From Rhodamnia argentea (taxonomy: Eukaryota > Streptophyta > Magnoliopsida > Myrtales > Myrtaceae), in NCBI RefSeq assembly GCF_020921035.1, contig NC_063154.1, positions 5,394,001 to 5,458,000 of the forward strand: 64,000 bases of DNA, given 5' to 3'. Positions 48,098-59,172 of the stretch are shown here, piece after piece. Made by a program: the position numbers and the translations under genes. Positions within the stretch are counted from its first letter, which is position 1. Every line of letters starts with the position of its first letter. The notes under the pieces were generated by a model. It made no database searches and was not told where the DNA came from. It saw nothing but the letters and a program-made list of their open reading frames with translations.

Positions 48098-50424
48098 TCA
48101 TTCTTCTTCAACAGCTTCGGCGGCGGATATCTCGGAATCTAACCGATCCATTAGCTGTTCGCTTACATGCTTAGCCACAGATATCATATCGAGGATGACA
48201 CTTGGATCCAAACCTGCACCTCCCCGCTTGGTAAGACCGCATATTAACCCTTTCCTGTTGATGGAAACAGAAACAGCAGAGCTCGTCTCTGATTCCTCCT
48301 CCGAAGTCGCATCTACAATATAATGCCTGCCCACCTGGACAAGGAAAAAAATGATAATTCAATGGCGACATTAAACAATTCTGGAAGTGGGCAAAGACTG
48401 GAATTTCTATACCTTTGTTAATGTAACAATAACAGGAACTCCAGATGTGTCAAATTGTAAGAATTCTTCGTCACTGATTTCAAGTTCTGGTTGATCCTCA
48501 CCGGATGCTTCCGCTGCGACATGAACTCTGGGGATGCCTGTGTTGCTCAGAGCAGCCTCCACTCCAGAACGAACAATGGAAGGGATGTCAGAAGAAGTTT
48601 TAAGAGCATACTAACAAAGGACCTTGTGATCAGGACACAATTAATTACGATGTTGAAGGTACCGAATATATCGAGCACAAAACCATTTTAAGGATATGTT
48701 TGAGATAATAGAATTCTCAAGAAAGGTATACCTTGATGGCAGCACTAAGAGCATCTAGGAGATTCCCATCTGAACTGACAACAAGACCATCGATATACAG
48801 ATCCCAACAGACTTTTCCTTCCACAACGATCAGAGATGACAAATCAATTCCAGCACCTGTGAAATAAACAATCACGCCTTCTGAATTAAGTTAGGCACTA
48901 GTACGTATTTGATAACCTGTGGCCAAAAGAAAAAGAGAAGACTATTTTGACAAAGAAAATGCAGAGGGAGAATGTATAGAGGATATCTAGCATTTTAAAC
49001 AACGTACGGAAAATTCCAAACCTGCTCCACTTTTCCCACCCAAAAGACATCGCTGGAGAGTAACTGACACTTCTGTTGACAACTCCTCGGCCCCTCTACC
49101 CTGCATAAAATTGCACCATAGTGTTAAATTGATGAAACTAACAGACGTAAAAAACAATATGGTGAAGGACAGTGAAACATCCAATTTGCAACTGATTGTA
49201 TATATAGGAAAGATTTAGGTTCTGTTGATTTTGCTCAAGGGGGTACAAGTAGAGAATTTCCAGAAAGTAAATCAGAGACCAGATGCCATCTAGAACATTG
49301 AGCCACTCTATAATAAGTTACTAACCGAGTCAAACTTCAGTTTGAAGGCAATCAGCTATCAGTCAATTTAAAAGTGGCGTGAGTATCTATTCTCTAGCTG
49401 TGTAGTGGAAGCAAACTGTAGCAGACATAGCGCAATCTATACGAACAAGGTTTTAGAATGTCAGTATTTTTTAGGTTTCTATTTATCTTGCTCAAGGGGA
49501 GAAAATTTAAAATATCAAGAAGCTAAATCAGATATCAGATGCCGAGCATGAAACAACCCCGTACTAACTGAGTCAAGGTTCAGTTTGAGGGCAGCAATCA
49601 GCCAGCTATCAGTTATTTAAAACCGATATACCTATCTATCCTCTAATTGTGAACCGGAAGCATACTGTACCAAACATGGTGCAGCTTACACAACAAAATT
49701 TCAAAGTGTCAGTATTTGGCTTCAAACCAACCCTTTCAATCTCAAACAGTAACAATCCACATATACTGCTAATTCCAAGTCAGGGACATTCAAAAGAAAT
49801 GAAGGGGAGAAAACTGAGAACTAGCAGATCCATGCAAACAAAAATTACTAGAATAGTTATGTTGGGAAGCAGCAGAATTAAAAGTATAGGACCTCAAACA
49901 TTGGAGCGGCAGTTGGGCTGCAATCAACATATATGGAAACCTTCCCTTTGTTGGGTTGTACTGGACTTGGTCTTCCAATTTCGGCCTGCACTGGAAAATA
50001 TTAGGAGGGAATAATAAGAACCACACAATTAACCACAAACACCAGGATCCATCCGCAGATTGAGTAGAAACAGACAGAAAACTCTACAACACCAAACTGC
50101 CAAGTCCTACAAAAAGGAAAAGGAAAAATCATGCTTTAGACTACCTTCACACTGGCGATGACATCAGTTCCACCCATTCTAACTCTGGCCGAGCCATTGG
50201 CCTGTCACATGTGCAAAAGAAAATTTACCTTGGTCAAATCTCACCACATAAACTATCAAGCATGGCATTTTTATGTACCGCCAGCAATTATAAAGTACCT
50301 GTGGAATAATGCCGGTTTCGACATATATGGGTCGGTAAGTTAGTCGTTTACGGCCATCAGAGCGAAGGTCTTGTGCAATGCCTCCTTGTATGAATAGCTT
50401 TTCTCCAAGAGATAACCCATTCAT
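48098..50424 (-). CDS. RRP42: Exosome core subunit RRP42 (RNase PH-like)
   Basis: Ring subunit of the RNA exosome, which degrades and trims RNA 3'-to-5' in nucleus and cytosol; the RNase PH fold is probably structural here. Seven coding exons: 50299-50424, 50145-50201, 49893-49985, 49022-49100, 48732-48856, 48413-48556 and 48098-48334. They give 286 residues, the length I recall for Arabidopsis. Diagnostic segments are QDLRSDGRKRLTYRPIYVET, GTDVIASVKAEIGRP, VDCSPTAAPMFEGRGAEELS, LQRCLLGGKSGAGIDLSSL, KVCWDLYIDGLVVSSDGNLL, DEEFLQFDTSGVPVIVTLTK and GLTKRGGAGLDPSVILDMIS. The N-terminal Met is at 50424 (MNGLSLGEKLFIQGG). For exon 6 I chose the acceptor giving AIK/AALSNTGIP, which aligns without gaps to other RRP42 proteins. 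An in-phase acceptor 54 nt upstream would insert 18 residues. Noncoding 5' exons probably lie at 51.3-52.1 kb. Confidence 0.94.
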
Positions 50425-52180
50425 CCTGCATAAGAGAAGAAAACTCCGATTATTGTCTTAATACTAAAGCACAAGAAGCAACACATACGATGGTCAAAGA
50501 AAACAAGTTTTGCCTGCTTCCAAATACTCAAACCATAACCACTAGTTCTAAGGTAAAGATTGCATTCAAAACTGTGCAACATGCAACAGCTGTCAATATC
50601 AGGAGCTGCAGCAGTTATAATTGTTGCCAAGGACATAATCTTTTTATCCATCCAAACAAGTCCATCAGTTTCCATGAAGAAGAAAATGTCGCAGCAATTG
50701 ATTCAAATATATGAAAAAGTCCACAGAAGGTATCGGCATCACCAAAAGAAGAAAAGAGTTAAAACCAAGCGCATCACAATCAACCTTGATGCCAATGAAT
50801 CTATCCCACCTCAACATTGCTGTGAATGCCTCTTATTTTATGCAATCTTCTGTATAGTCAGATGCCTGTACATTTCCCTTAAAAGAAATCAATCCAGATT
50901 GGCGACTCTTGACCAATCCTAAATGAAGGGTTCAAAATATGTTGTTCTTTTGGCGATTCTGTGTTTTCACTAATCAATATTCCAGCATGTTTAAGCATGA
51001 ACTTATGACAGCGCTTTACTATGCCTCTAAGGAAAATATTAAATGGACTGGCTCATCAAACTCTTTTTTGTTGACCTTGTCTCTTTCATAAACAAGCGTT
51101 CGAACTGCACAGGCAAGGCTCAAAGGGCGCTTAACCTAACCAATGTCAGTATGGTCTAGAGGAAGACTGAGCAATCACAGATCATTAACTGCTCTGAAAA
51201 TGAAGATCAGGTTCCTGTGAGCAGAACTTCATTAATATGTGAGACAAACCCTGTCAACTTTTTTCTATTGAAAGCTTGAGTGAGGAGAGAATATGACCGA
51301 ACAGGTAGGTCATTGACACAGATGTGACCGGCTAGACATCAATTACGAATATATATGTACCTTAAAGTTTCCATCTGCCACGCAAAGTCCGAAAAAAAAA
51401 AAAAAAACAACGACAAGCTTCAATCCGAACAAAGCTTGCAGCAACAGCACATGGATCATTTAAATCAAAAGTCTGATTCGGACAGAAATAGCAGAAAACA
51501 ATGGCATCTTTCTGCATGGAGGATTTTGTTGGAAATGGAGCTCCAAAAGAGCTGCTAGCCAAGTTAACCGAAGAAGGTCGGGACAATCTTGAAGCTCATG
51601 AACTCAGAGGACATGGATGCAGTTCCCATGACACAACATAAAAAAGTTGGTTATGATTTTTCAGATGTCTGATTAAGTGTCTATAGCCCTTTATGATTCC
51701 TAGCTATTCCCCAAGGACACTCTTCTCTCGTGGTCGATAGACAAGCAACTTCCAAAAAGATCATGCCAACGCGTTTCTCTAAGCAATGACCGGTTTCACA
51801 TAGGTTCTATGCGCTCTCACAACTACCAAAAATTTGATGGAAAAGTTCGGGCTTCTGTGGTTTCCAACCTAATGCAAAACCAATTACTGAACTGGAGTGC
51901 ATAGTCAAAAGCGACCATGTCCATCACGTACTGACCTTGATTTCGATAGCGAGTCGGCGAGCTAGCCGCGGACCCGGCAGAGATTGGCGGCGACTCGGAA
52001 TCGGCGAACTGAAGAAGAAACGAGCGAGGCGGAGCTGGGTTGTTGCGGGCTGGGTGGGGCAGGAGCGAGCGGAAGCAGAGACCGCAAAAGGTCCGACGGC
52101 GGCGGCGGCGGCGAGGTTACGGCTCGGCGAGCGAGAGGACTGAATATTTTCTCGAGAAACAAAGAGGGAGGCCGCGGTCA
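50425..52180. other. RRP42 upstream region, likely 5' UTR intron(s) and promoter
   Basis: No coding gene recognised. The GC-rich block 51940-52145 is open in several frames and on both strands, and is the likely first-exon/promoter region of RRP42. This assignment is inferred from position and composition only. Confidence 0.4.
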
Positions 52181-52289
52181 GAAAGAGAACATATTTTGTT
52201 TAGTCCCTGGATTTTTCGTAAAGTTTCGAATAGATCCGTCATCTTTTGATTTTGCCCTATTGAATCCTCAAATTAGAGAGGGCCAAAAT

Positions 52290-52545
52290 GAACCGTGGGC
52301 CCGGAACCGGCCCGTTGACCGGGCCCACGGTTCCATAATTGTCGGAACCGGCCCGGAACCGCCGGTTCCGGGCCGGTTTAAAAAAACAAAAAAAAAAGGG
52401 AGGAGGCCCGGAAAAAAATAACCATTGGGCCTAAGAACCGGCGGTTCCGAACCGGAACCGGCTCTTCAAGGGCCGGTTCCGGTTCCACCTTTTTCAGGAA
52501 TCGGAACCGCCGGTTCCTGAACCGGAACCGGCCATCTCTATCTTA
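52290..52545. repeat. GGTTCC-rich palindromic repeat, probable hAT-like fragment
   Basis: Dense inverted copies of GGAACCGG/CCGGTTCC, for example GAACCGCCGGTTCCGGGCCG and GGTTCCGAACCGGAACCGGC. Stretches of this type occur at the ends of some plant repeat families I associate with hAT-like elements. It lies between the presumed RRP42 promoter and the 3' end of the NTAN1 gene. No transposase sequence adjacent. Confidence 0.5.
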
Positions 52546-52981
52546 AATTATAAAAAAAATCTTGTTCTAATTGGTCCTTCCACTGAAATATATACGAGAA
52601 ATGCACATGTGATTGTTAAATGCCGCCGTATTACCTTTTATTGCATCTCACGTCGCTATTACAATACAAACTTATTTTAAGAAGAAAAATAGAAAAGCGG
52701 AACAGCATCCTAACAGAGTGAGAACCATGACGCCAGACAATTCGGACAGAGTCAGATTACCTCCGAGATCAAGTAGGACTACATGAACAATCTAACCAAA
52801 CATGTTTCTCAAACAGCTGAACGGAATGCTAAGTGCTACAACTCGCTCATTCGGAGTAATTGTAAGTTTCTAGGGTACAACATTTTCACGTCCGTACTCC
52901 AAGGGGAACTTCAGGTAAGTTAATAGTTAGTTCCCTAAATAGGTGGGCTCTCTCGTTCACGATTGTCCAGGGAACTTCATG

Positions 52982-55900
52982 TCAATCACGGCATCTTCTC
53001 CAACCTCCTTGACCATTCCTCTCGAATACGCGCGGTTGCCTCTTCGGGAAAGTCTCGCTCCAGTGTGGGTGTTTGATTATGTAATCGAACTGCCTGATCA
53101 ATATAAAATGACATAAGCAATCAGTTTTTTTTGCAAGAACTAAGTAATGTGCAAGTACACCCTTTGAATTCTGGGTAAATTGCAAGAATTGTATATGCCG
53201 CACATTGAGAATAACAGCAAGCAATCACCTACGACAATCAAATCCCTCCAATGTGGAAGCAACTAGCAAAATATCATTACTTTGAATATTTTCCCTGACA
53301 GTGGGAGTGGATCTTTTGCTAAAGAAAAAAGCTAATCAGCAGAATACCCTTCTAAGTCTGGTAGCAGAGAGTTCAGCAACTATTGCCGAGATAAAACTCA
53401 AAATCTTTATTTTGAACCTACCTCCTTAAATTATCAACAAAATCTGGTCCTTCAGCATGAGGTGAAGTCGAACAATTGAGAAGTAATTGGGAGTCAGAAA
53501 GGTGCTGCAGTGTCGAAGCAATGTGCAACTGACGGCGAGACCTACATAGTGTCAGCAACATACAGAAAAGCGTAACTGAACCTTGAATAATTTGAGAAGC
53601 AGAAAAGGACAATGTCTGCGTATTATGTATATTGGCAATGCATAATGACTACATATTTGCCAGCAATGTTCTTACCAATAGCAAGGTGCAATTATAAATT
53701 TATCGTCTTGAGTATGATAGGTTTCCAGCAACCCGCCTGTCCAAGTGGGGTCATCACTGTGTGCAGTTATACGAATTCGCCGGACCACTTCATCAGGACA
53801 TCTGGAAGTTCTATCGAAACAGGCTGGCAATACAGACCCATTGGATGTCTCTACCTGACAAACGCTCAATGAACAAGAGTTTACATCAAAGTGTCGGCAG
53901 ATGAAATGCAAATAATAAAACATTTGATGCGCAGCCCATTACAATACCATGTCAGTTAGTTATTGGAACTCAGAAAATTGACAGGTAGAGAAACTTTAAC
54001 TGCTGAAGTTCAGAAAAATGCGCTAACATCATGACCTTCCAGAGACAGTCAAGAAATTAATAGAATAGCTTTCTTCATTACAAGTTTGCTTGGATTACAT
54101 TACCTAGGTTCTGTAATGAGAAGCTAGTGTTGGACTCGAAATAGCCCATCTTGTCAATAGATGTAGTACATCTCTCAGGCAGTAATGCAGGCTAGACTAC
54201 TGCTATTTATCATGAGAGAATATTTTCTCACTTTAATTTACTCCCATATTAACAGAAAATTGTCCACATTTCCATTACTCTACTTTTATGTTTCATCATG
54301 ATGTTAAATATCATTTAAAACAAGGGACCAACGCAACAAAGCACATCTGAAACAGACACTAACCAGGAATCCAGTAATAATAGGGTAAGCATGTCCATCA
54401 GCATCCCTTCTGGTATTGTGGCCTAGCACAAAGAATGTCTGGATATGAAATTTTTCCCGTCTCCTCCACAATGTTTCGATCAATTTGATACACAGTGGTA
54501 GGGAATAACCATCCATTTTTCCATGGATTTCTGCATCACTACGGTTGGTTCTCTGCATACAAAGTCCCACAATTAATACACCAACTCATTTATTTGCCTT
54601 TGAGTGGATAGTACATCCGCTGACAATCACTAAGAAGGGAATCTCAGGTCAGACTTTAAGAGAAGCATCCTCAAAACCGCCAATAAGATGAACCTGCATT
54701 TCAGCATTTAACAAGATTTTGCATAAGAACGTGAAAATAATCAAACATTAAACCTCACAGCTTTGCTTTTTTTAATTAAAGATACAAAACCAGTACATCC
54801 ATCTCATCCTGCAAGTTGGGATCAGAAGTTTGTGACAACATCTGAGCAAGACCCATTTCCACAACAGCTGGAGAATCCAAATGGGCAATCGAAATCCTGA
54901 GATTCAATGGGGAAAAAATTTAGCATGCAGATTTAAGGATTTATGTCAAATGCAACAGGTTTATCATTTCCAAGCCTCTCTTAATTCTGTCGCATTTGCT
55001 TCGTACTTCCCATTTGACCGATTCCGAATGACAAGCCCCACGCATGTAGTTGCTTCATCAGTCCCGGCAACCTGTCATGTAGGATGGAAAACGGTCATTA
55101 GTAGTTTCACGAGCATAAACAAGTACTCCAAAAATAAGCAAGCATTCCAATTAGTCTGACTGATGAAAGGGGAATAACCATACATCCACAAAAGCAGGGT
55201 CAACAGTTGCATATTCACTTTGGAATACATAAACACATTTAGGCTGTGTACTGCTCCCCAAACCAGACTCCTCTGAAATGGAAAACCCCCTCTCTGGGGT
55301 ACTTTTGAATAAATGAGAGGCAGATAATAAAGATGGGTGGTCCATTAAAGCAGCTAAGATTTCCACAACCTGTTGACAAGTAAGAAAGAAGAAGCCGTCA
55401 CTAGAGAGATAGATATGCAGCGAATGAAACAAGCTTAAACTGCAAAATAGATGACATGAAGATTTTTCAACCAGCAAGTTTCTTTGCCTAATTCTCGATA
55501 CCCACAGCAATTCAATTCAATCAGTTACATGCTAATAGTAGTGAAAAGCACAAGTGGGACGCCCATATTATGTAATTCCAAGTTCAAACAAATGGTATGA
55601 TTCTGTCAATTCAAGCTGGGAACTTCGTTTCCTTACTCAGTCTTCTGTTAGGGAATGAAGTTTTCACTAGTTTGGGCTGCTTTTCAATCAAGTGTCTGCT
55701 TGCAAGATTATGTCAAAGACCATAGCTAATCCTATGAGAACAGTGCACTGCTGGATGGATTCTTTTTCCATCTCAAGATGTTTATCATCTGGAAGAAGTA
55801 TAGTGGAAGAACAACAAATAAAGCAAAAGGATTTAGACTCAAGGTGGGTGCTCAAATCATGGGCCGCGTTGAATGGACCATACCAATAACTATATTGCAC

Positions 55901-56605
55901 ACCTAAGGTCCAAACAACCTTTCCAGAGCCGATCTTCCAATGCATGTCTTCCACAAATAAATCAGATCAAAGGACTCCCTCAAAGCCATAGGTCGTAAGT
56001 TATCATTGTTTACTTAAAATTCGCAGCCAATCTCCTTGGCAATTGGTTTCGCAGCTGAACACGAAAGAAGATTCGTGAGTTTCTCATCTTACGTTTGCTA
56101 ACGGCCAACTGCCATTTCAGAGTTCAAGAACAAGAGCTGCCCGAACACGGCAGCGCTTAAAACACTCAACTTTATCATTCTTCACATTCTTCTCTGTCAA
56201 TCGCTATTCGATCACATTACCGCTATATTCTCGAAGAAGAACCGAGACAGCTCCTAAACAAGTCGCGATCGCATATGCGGAGTCGAGGTCAAAAGCTTCA
56301 CAAGCATAAAAAGGCGAACGACTCCTCCAGTCACTGCCATCGTCATGTATTATTTGTAATCATTCATCTACTCCAATTGTTGACCGAACCCGCGAAATCA
56401 GAGAAGAATCGCCCTCTATCGCTACCATATTCAAGCACGTGAGAGGTACCAGTGACTTCACTAGTTTTTGGACGAAGTTGGGGCCTCGTTCGACGACGGG
56501 GATCGGAGGCAGCCAACACGGAGGGGGGTTACAGAAGAGAAGTACCTGAGACGGCGAAGACGAATCGGATTCGGCAAGGATCGGAACGCCATCGACGAGG
56601 ATCAT
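52982..56605 (-). CDS. NTAN1: Protein N-terminal asparagine amidohydrolase (NTAN1 family)
   Basis: Deamidates N-terminal Asn to Asp, making a substrate for arginylation in the N-degron pathway. Nine exons: 56546-56605, 55184-55369, 55007-55071, 54797-54896, 54655-54693, 54364-54552, 53676-53854, 53422-53541 and 52982-53093. All phases close to give 349 residues, close to the Arabidopsis counterpart (At2g44420, from memory). The probable nucleophile is Cys92 in TDEATTCVGLVIRN, matching the ATTC motif of animal NTAN1. Other family segments are KCVYVFQSEYATVDPAFVD, ISIAHLDSPAVVEMGLAQ, FVLGHNTRRDADGHAYPI, FDRTSRCPDEVVRRIRI, DDKFIIAPCYW and the C-terminal FPKRQPRVFERNGQGGWRRC. The last exon must be read in the QFDYIIKHPHW frame; a second frame open there is not supported by intron phase. 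The donor of the 39-nt exon 5 (AAA/GTCTGA) is weak. Confidence 0.92.
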
Positions 56606-56984
56606 GACCAAGGCTCTTGACGCTGAGGGATCGCTGATCGAACGAAGGAGACGAAGGCCTCCACAAACACGGAAATGGCTTCACCCTCCTCGGGCTGTTT
56701 CTTTGGCATTTCGACTCCAAAAATTGGACTCGGATAGCCTAACGATTTTTGTGATATGCGTGACATTATTCAAATTAGACTATTCAAATAAAACTGAATG
56801 ACTTGATTTGAGCCACGTCATGTGTTGAAAGAGAGGAAAAAAGTATGGACGGAAATTTTTTTGGAATTTGAAAAATTTTGAATCTTAAACGTGACTCAAA
56901 TCGGATTGTCCATAATTTGGACGGTTTGATTTGAGTAATGTCACGCATGGATCTAGATTAAAAAATTACAGGGAAATTTTCAAA

Positions 56985-57975
56985 TAAGGCGTGAGGCTAT
57001 GAGAGTGTGGATTATATTTCAAAAGGATAATTACTTTGAAGGTTCTAAAACTTGTAAGTGCAAATTAGTCCTAAAATTTTAAAAAAATTCAATCAAGTCC
57101 TAAAATGTGGTATGAAAGTGCATTCAAGTCCTAAAAACATTCAAAAAGTGCAATGAAGTCCTAAAACTTATCACGAGGCCTTTTGATGTCGAAAGCCCCA
57201 AAACTAGCTATCAACTAGTAGACAACTAATGCAAGAGATAAATCCCGAAAAATCCATCAATAAATGATGAACCTCCTAAAATTTTCAAAAAATTCAACCA
57301 ATGAAAGAATTTGATTGGATTATTATGATAAGTTTTAGGACTTGATTGTACTTTTTGAAAGTTTTAGGACTCAAATGCATTTTTGTGTCAAGCTTTAGGA
57401 CTTAATTACACTTTTTGAAACTTTTAAGACTCAATTACATTTTTGTAACAAGTTTTAGGATTTCCAATGCACTTTTTCCTATTTCAAATAAAAATTTGAA
57501 TTGCCCTCATTATTCAAAAAACAAAACAGATAAAAATATTCTTGTCATTTATATTTTTCGACGTCTTTTTCTTTCTTTCTTTTCCTTTTTTTTTCCTCCG
57601 ATGGCCGGCCTGAGGCGATGGTTGGGTGGCCTTGCCAATAACAGGCGAGACTAGCAAGGGCAACCCTCACAAGATCAAGTGAGGCGACCCATCCGACCTA
57701 GGCAATAACGGTAGGCAAGAGCCGACCATGCCGGATCGAGCGAGGCGAGGCAACCCGGCTATCGCCAATGGCTGGCCATCACCTAAGACCGGCCACAATC
57801 GAAGAGGACGGAAAAAATAAATAAAAAATATAAATGACGAAAATACTATTGATCAAGCACTTTTTCGAATCAACAAGGGCACTTCAGGCCTATAATTAAA
57901 AAAAAAAATCCATTTTAGAATCTTATTTGAAAAAATAAAAGCACTCCAAATCCTTATTTGAAATTTTTATGTACA
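56985..57975. repeat. Older Mutator-like element interrupted by a younger MITE
   Basis: The left end (TTTCAAATAAGGCGTGAGG) and the reverse complement of the right end (TTTCAAATAAGGATTTGGAG) form inverted repeats. Right of the inserted MITE the element resumes with AATTTGAATTGCCCTC and a GC-rich core at 57600-57800. Similar ends occur at 42340-43175. Confidence 0.55.
57024..57479. mobile_element. Foldback MITE with exact 9-bp target duplication, nested
   Basis: TATTTCAAA flanks the element on both sides (57015-57023 and 57480-57488). The left end, with GGTTCTAAAACTTGTAAGTGC, is mirrored by the right end, whose reverse complement reads GGAAAAAGTGCATTGG then AAATCCTAAAACTTGT. Each arm has several subrepeats of 'cctaaaa...aaaagtgcaat(c/g)aagt', so the element folds into a long imperfect hairpin. 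The same family occurs at 14080-14330. Confidence 0.8.
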
Positions 57976-59172
57976 GTACATCGGTGCTATGGTATATCTG
58001 AGTTTTGTTAGGGCACATAACTAATGTGCTCTAGTCCACAAAATATTTGACAAAATCAGCTTTGATGTCTCAGATATTATCTTGAGATTGGAGGTCCAAC
58101 ATAGTTTTGAACTCAAAAAAGGTTCGAAAGAATTTTTATTTTCCCACCTCAGAAACGGTGGGAATTAAAATATGGCGAACCGAATTTTCTTTCTTACCTG
58201 CTACAGTTTTTTCTTAGAGGGGTTGCTCTTTTATCGGTGACTCTCAAATTGGAGCTGTCATCAAGGTGAGGTTCAAGAACATTCTTTTGTGCTTCCAGGC
58301 ACACGCCGAGCTCACTTTCTAGATGCCTGAACGGCGAAATGACTTGCTATGTCTTCCCGTTGCATCATTCGATTTAAACCAATATGAGCTCTAAGTTTTT
58401 TCTTTTTTTGTTGCGGAAATGCCAGTTGAACTCGAGATGGTTGGATTGAGAAATAATTCCCTTTACATTATAAAGAATGTGTGGCTGACAAACAAGGACC
58501 TGTTTAGGAATAAAAGACAGAAGTCGTTCAAGATAACTGTGTTCCACGGTCCGGGCAAATTCGGTGAACTATTGAGACAAAAAAGGTTCTTCGACATATA
58601 AGAAGGTGTCTAGATTACCCACGAGAGAAGGTTTTAAGATAGTGGCGACACCACCCGCTAAGTAAACTCGGCACTCTTAACCCGCCATGACACGAGCAAA
58701 GGCTGAGAGTCGACCGAGAACGGCCTAGAAATTACGCGTGTCATCTTTGCTACAATCCGATACGCCCCACCGTTCATCATCCGGGACCCCTTTCGTTTGT
58801 ACGACTTGATCACGTTGAACACTTCCACTGCTTCTTCGAAAACCCATCCGCACAAATAATTAACTTTGTGCTCATGGAAAATTCCAGATGGCATCTAATA
58901 AACCGATCGAAGAACTCTTAACCAGTACCGGGCTATGACCCAACCGAAAAAAAAAAAAAAACAGTATCAGGCTAAATATAAAACAGAACTAACTTTCACT
59001 CATAACTAAAAAAAATATTCGAGATATCAAAATTGCAAACAAAATGGACACGCTGGTTTCCAAAATACAAAATCTTTAGGTATGTCTGTGTCCTGCTGCT
59101 TCATTCATAAATATAGCATCATTATAAACCTGTCCAGTACCTCAGGGAGTTCCCTATATTTTCTCTGATGAC
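57976..59172. other. Intergenic stretch, no supportable gene
   Basis: Holds the nucleolin 3' UTR (about 58950-59172) and unassigned DNA. A minus-strand frame at 58658-58894 contains GWVFEEAVEVFNVIKSYKRK but has no recognisable domain. Confidence 0.4.

Noticed and set aside
52982-53093. Alternative last-exon frame of NTAN1 reading AVRLHNQTPTLERDFPEE
   Set aside because: It looks protein-like, but the phase from the preceding exon requires the QFDYIIKHPHW frame, which also matches the family's KRQPRVFER...W(R/K)RC ending.
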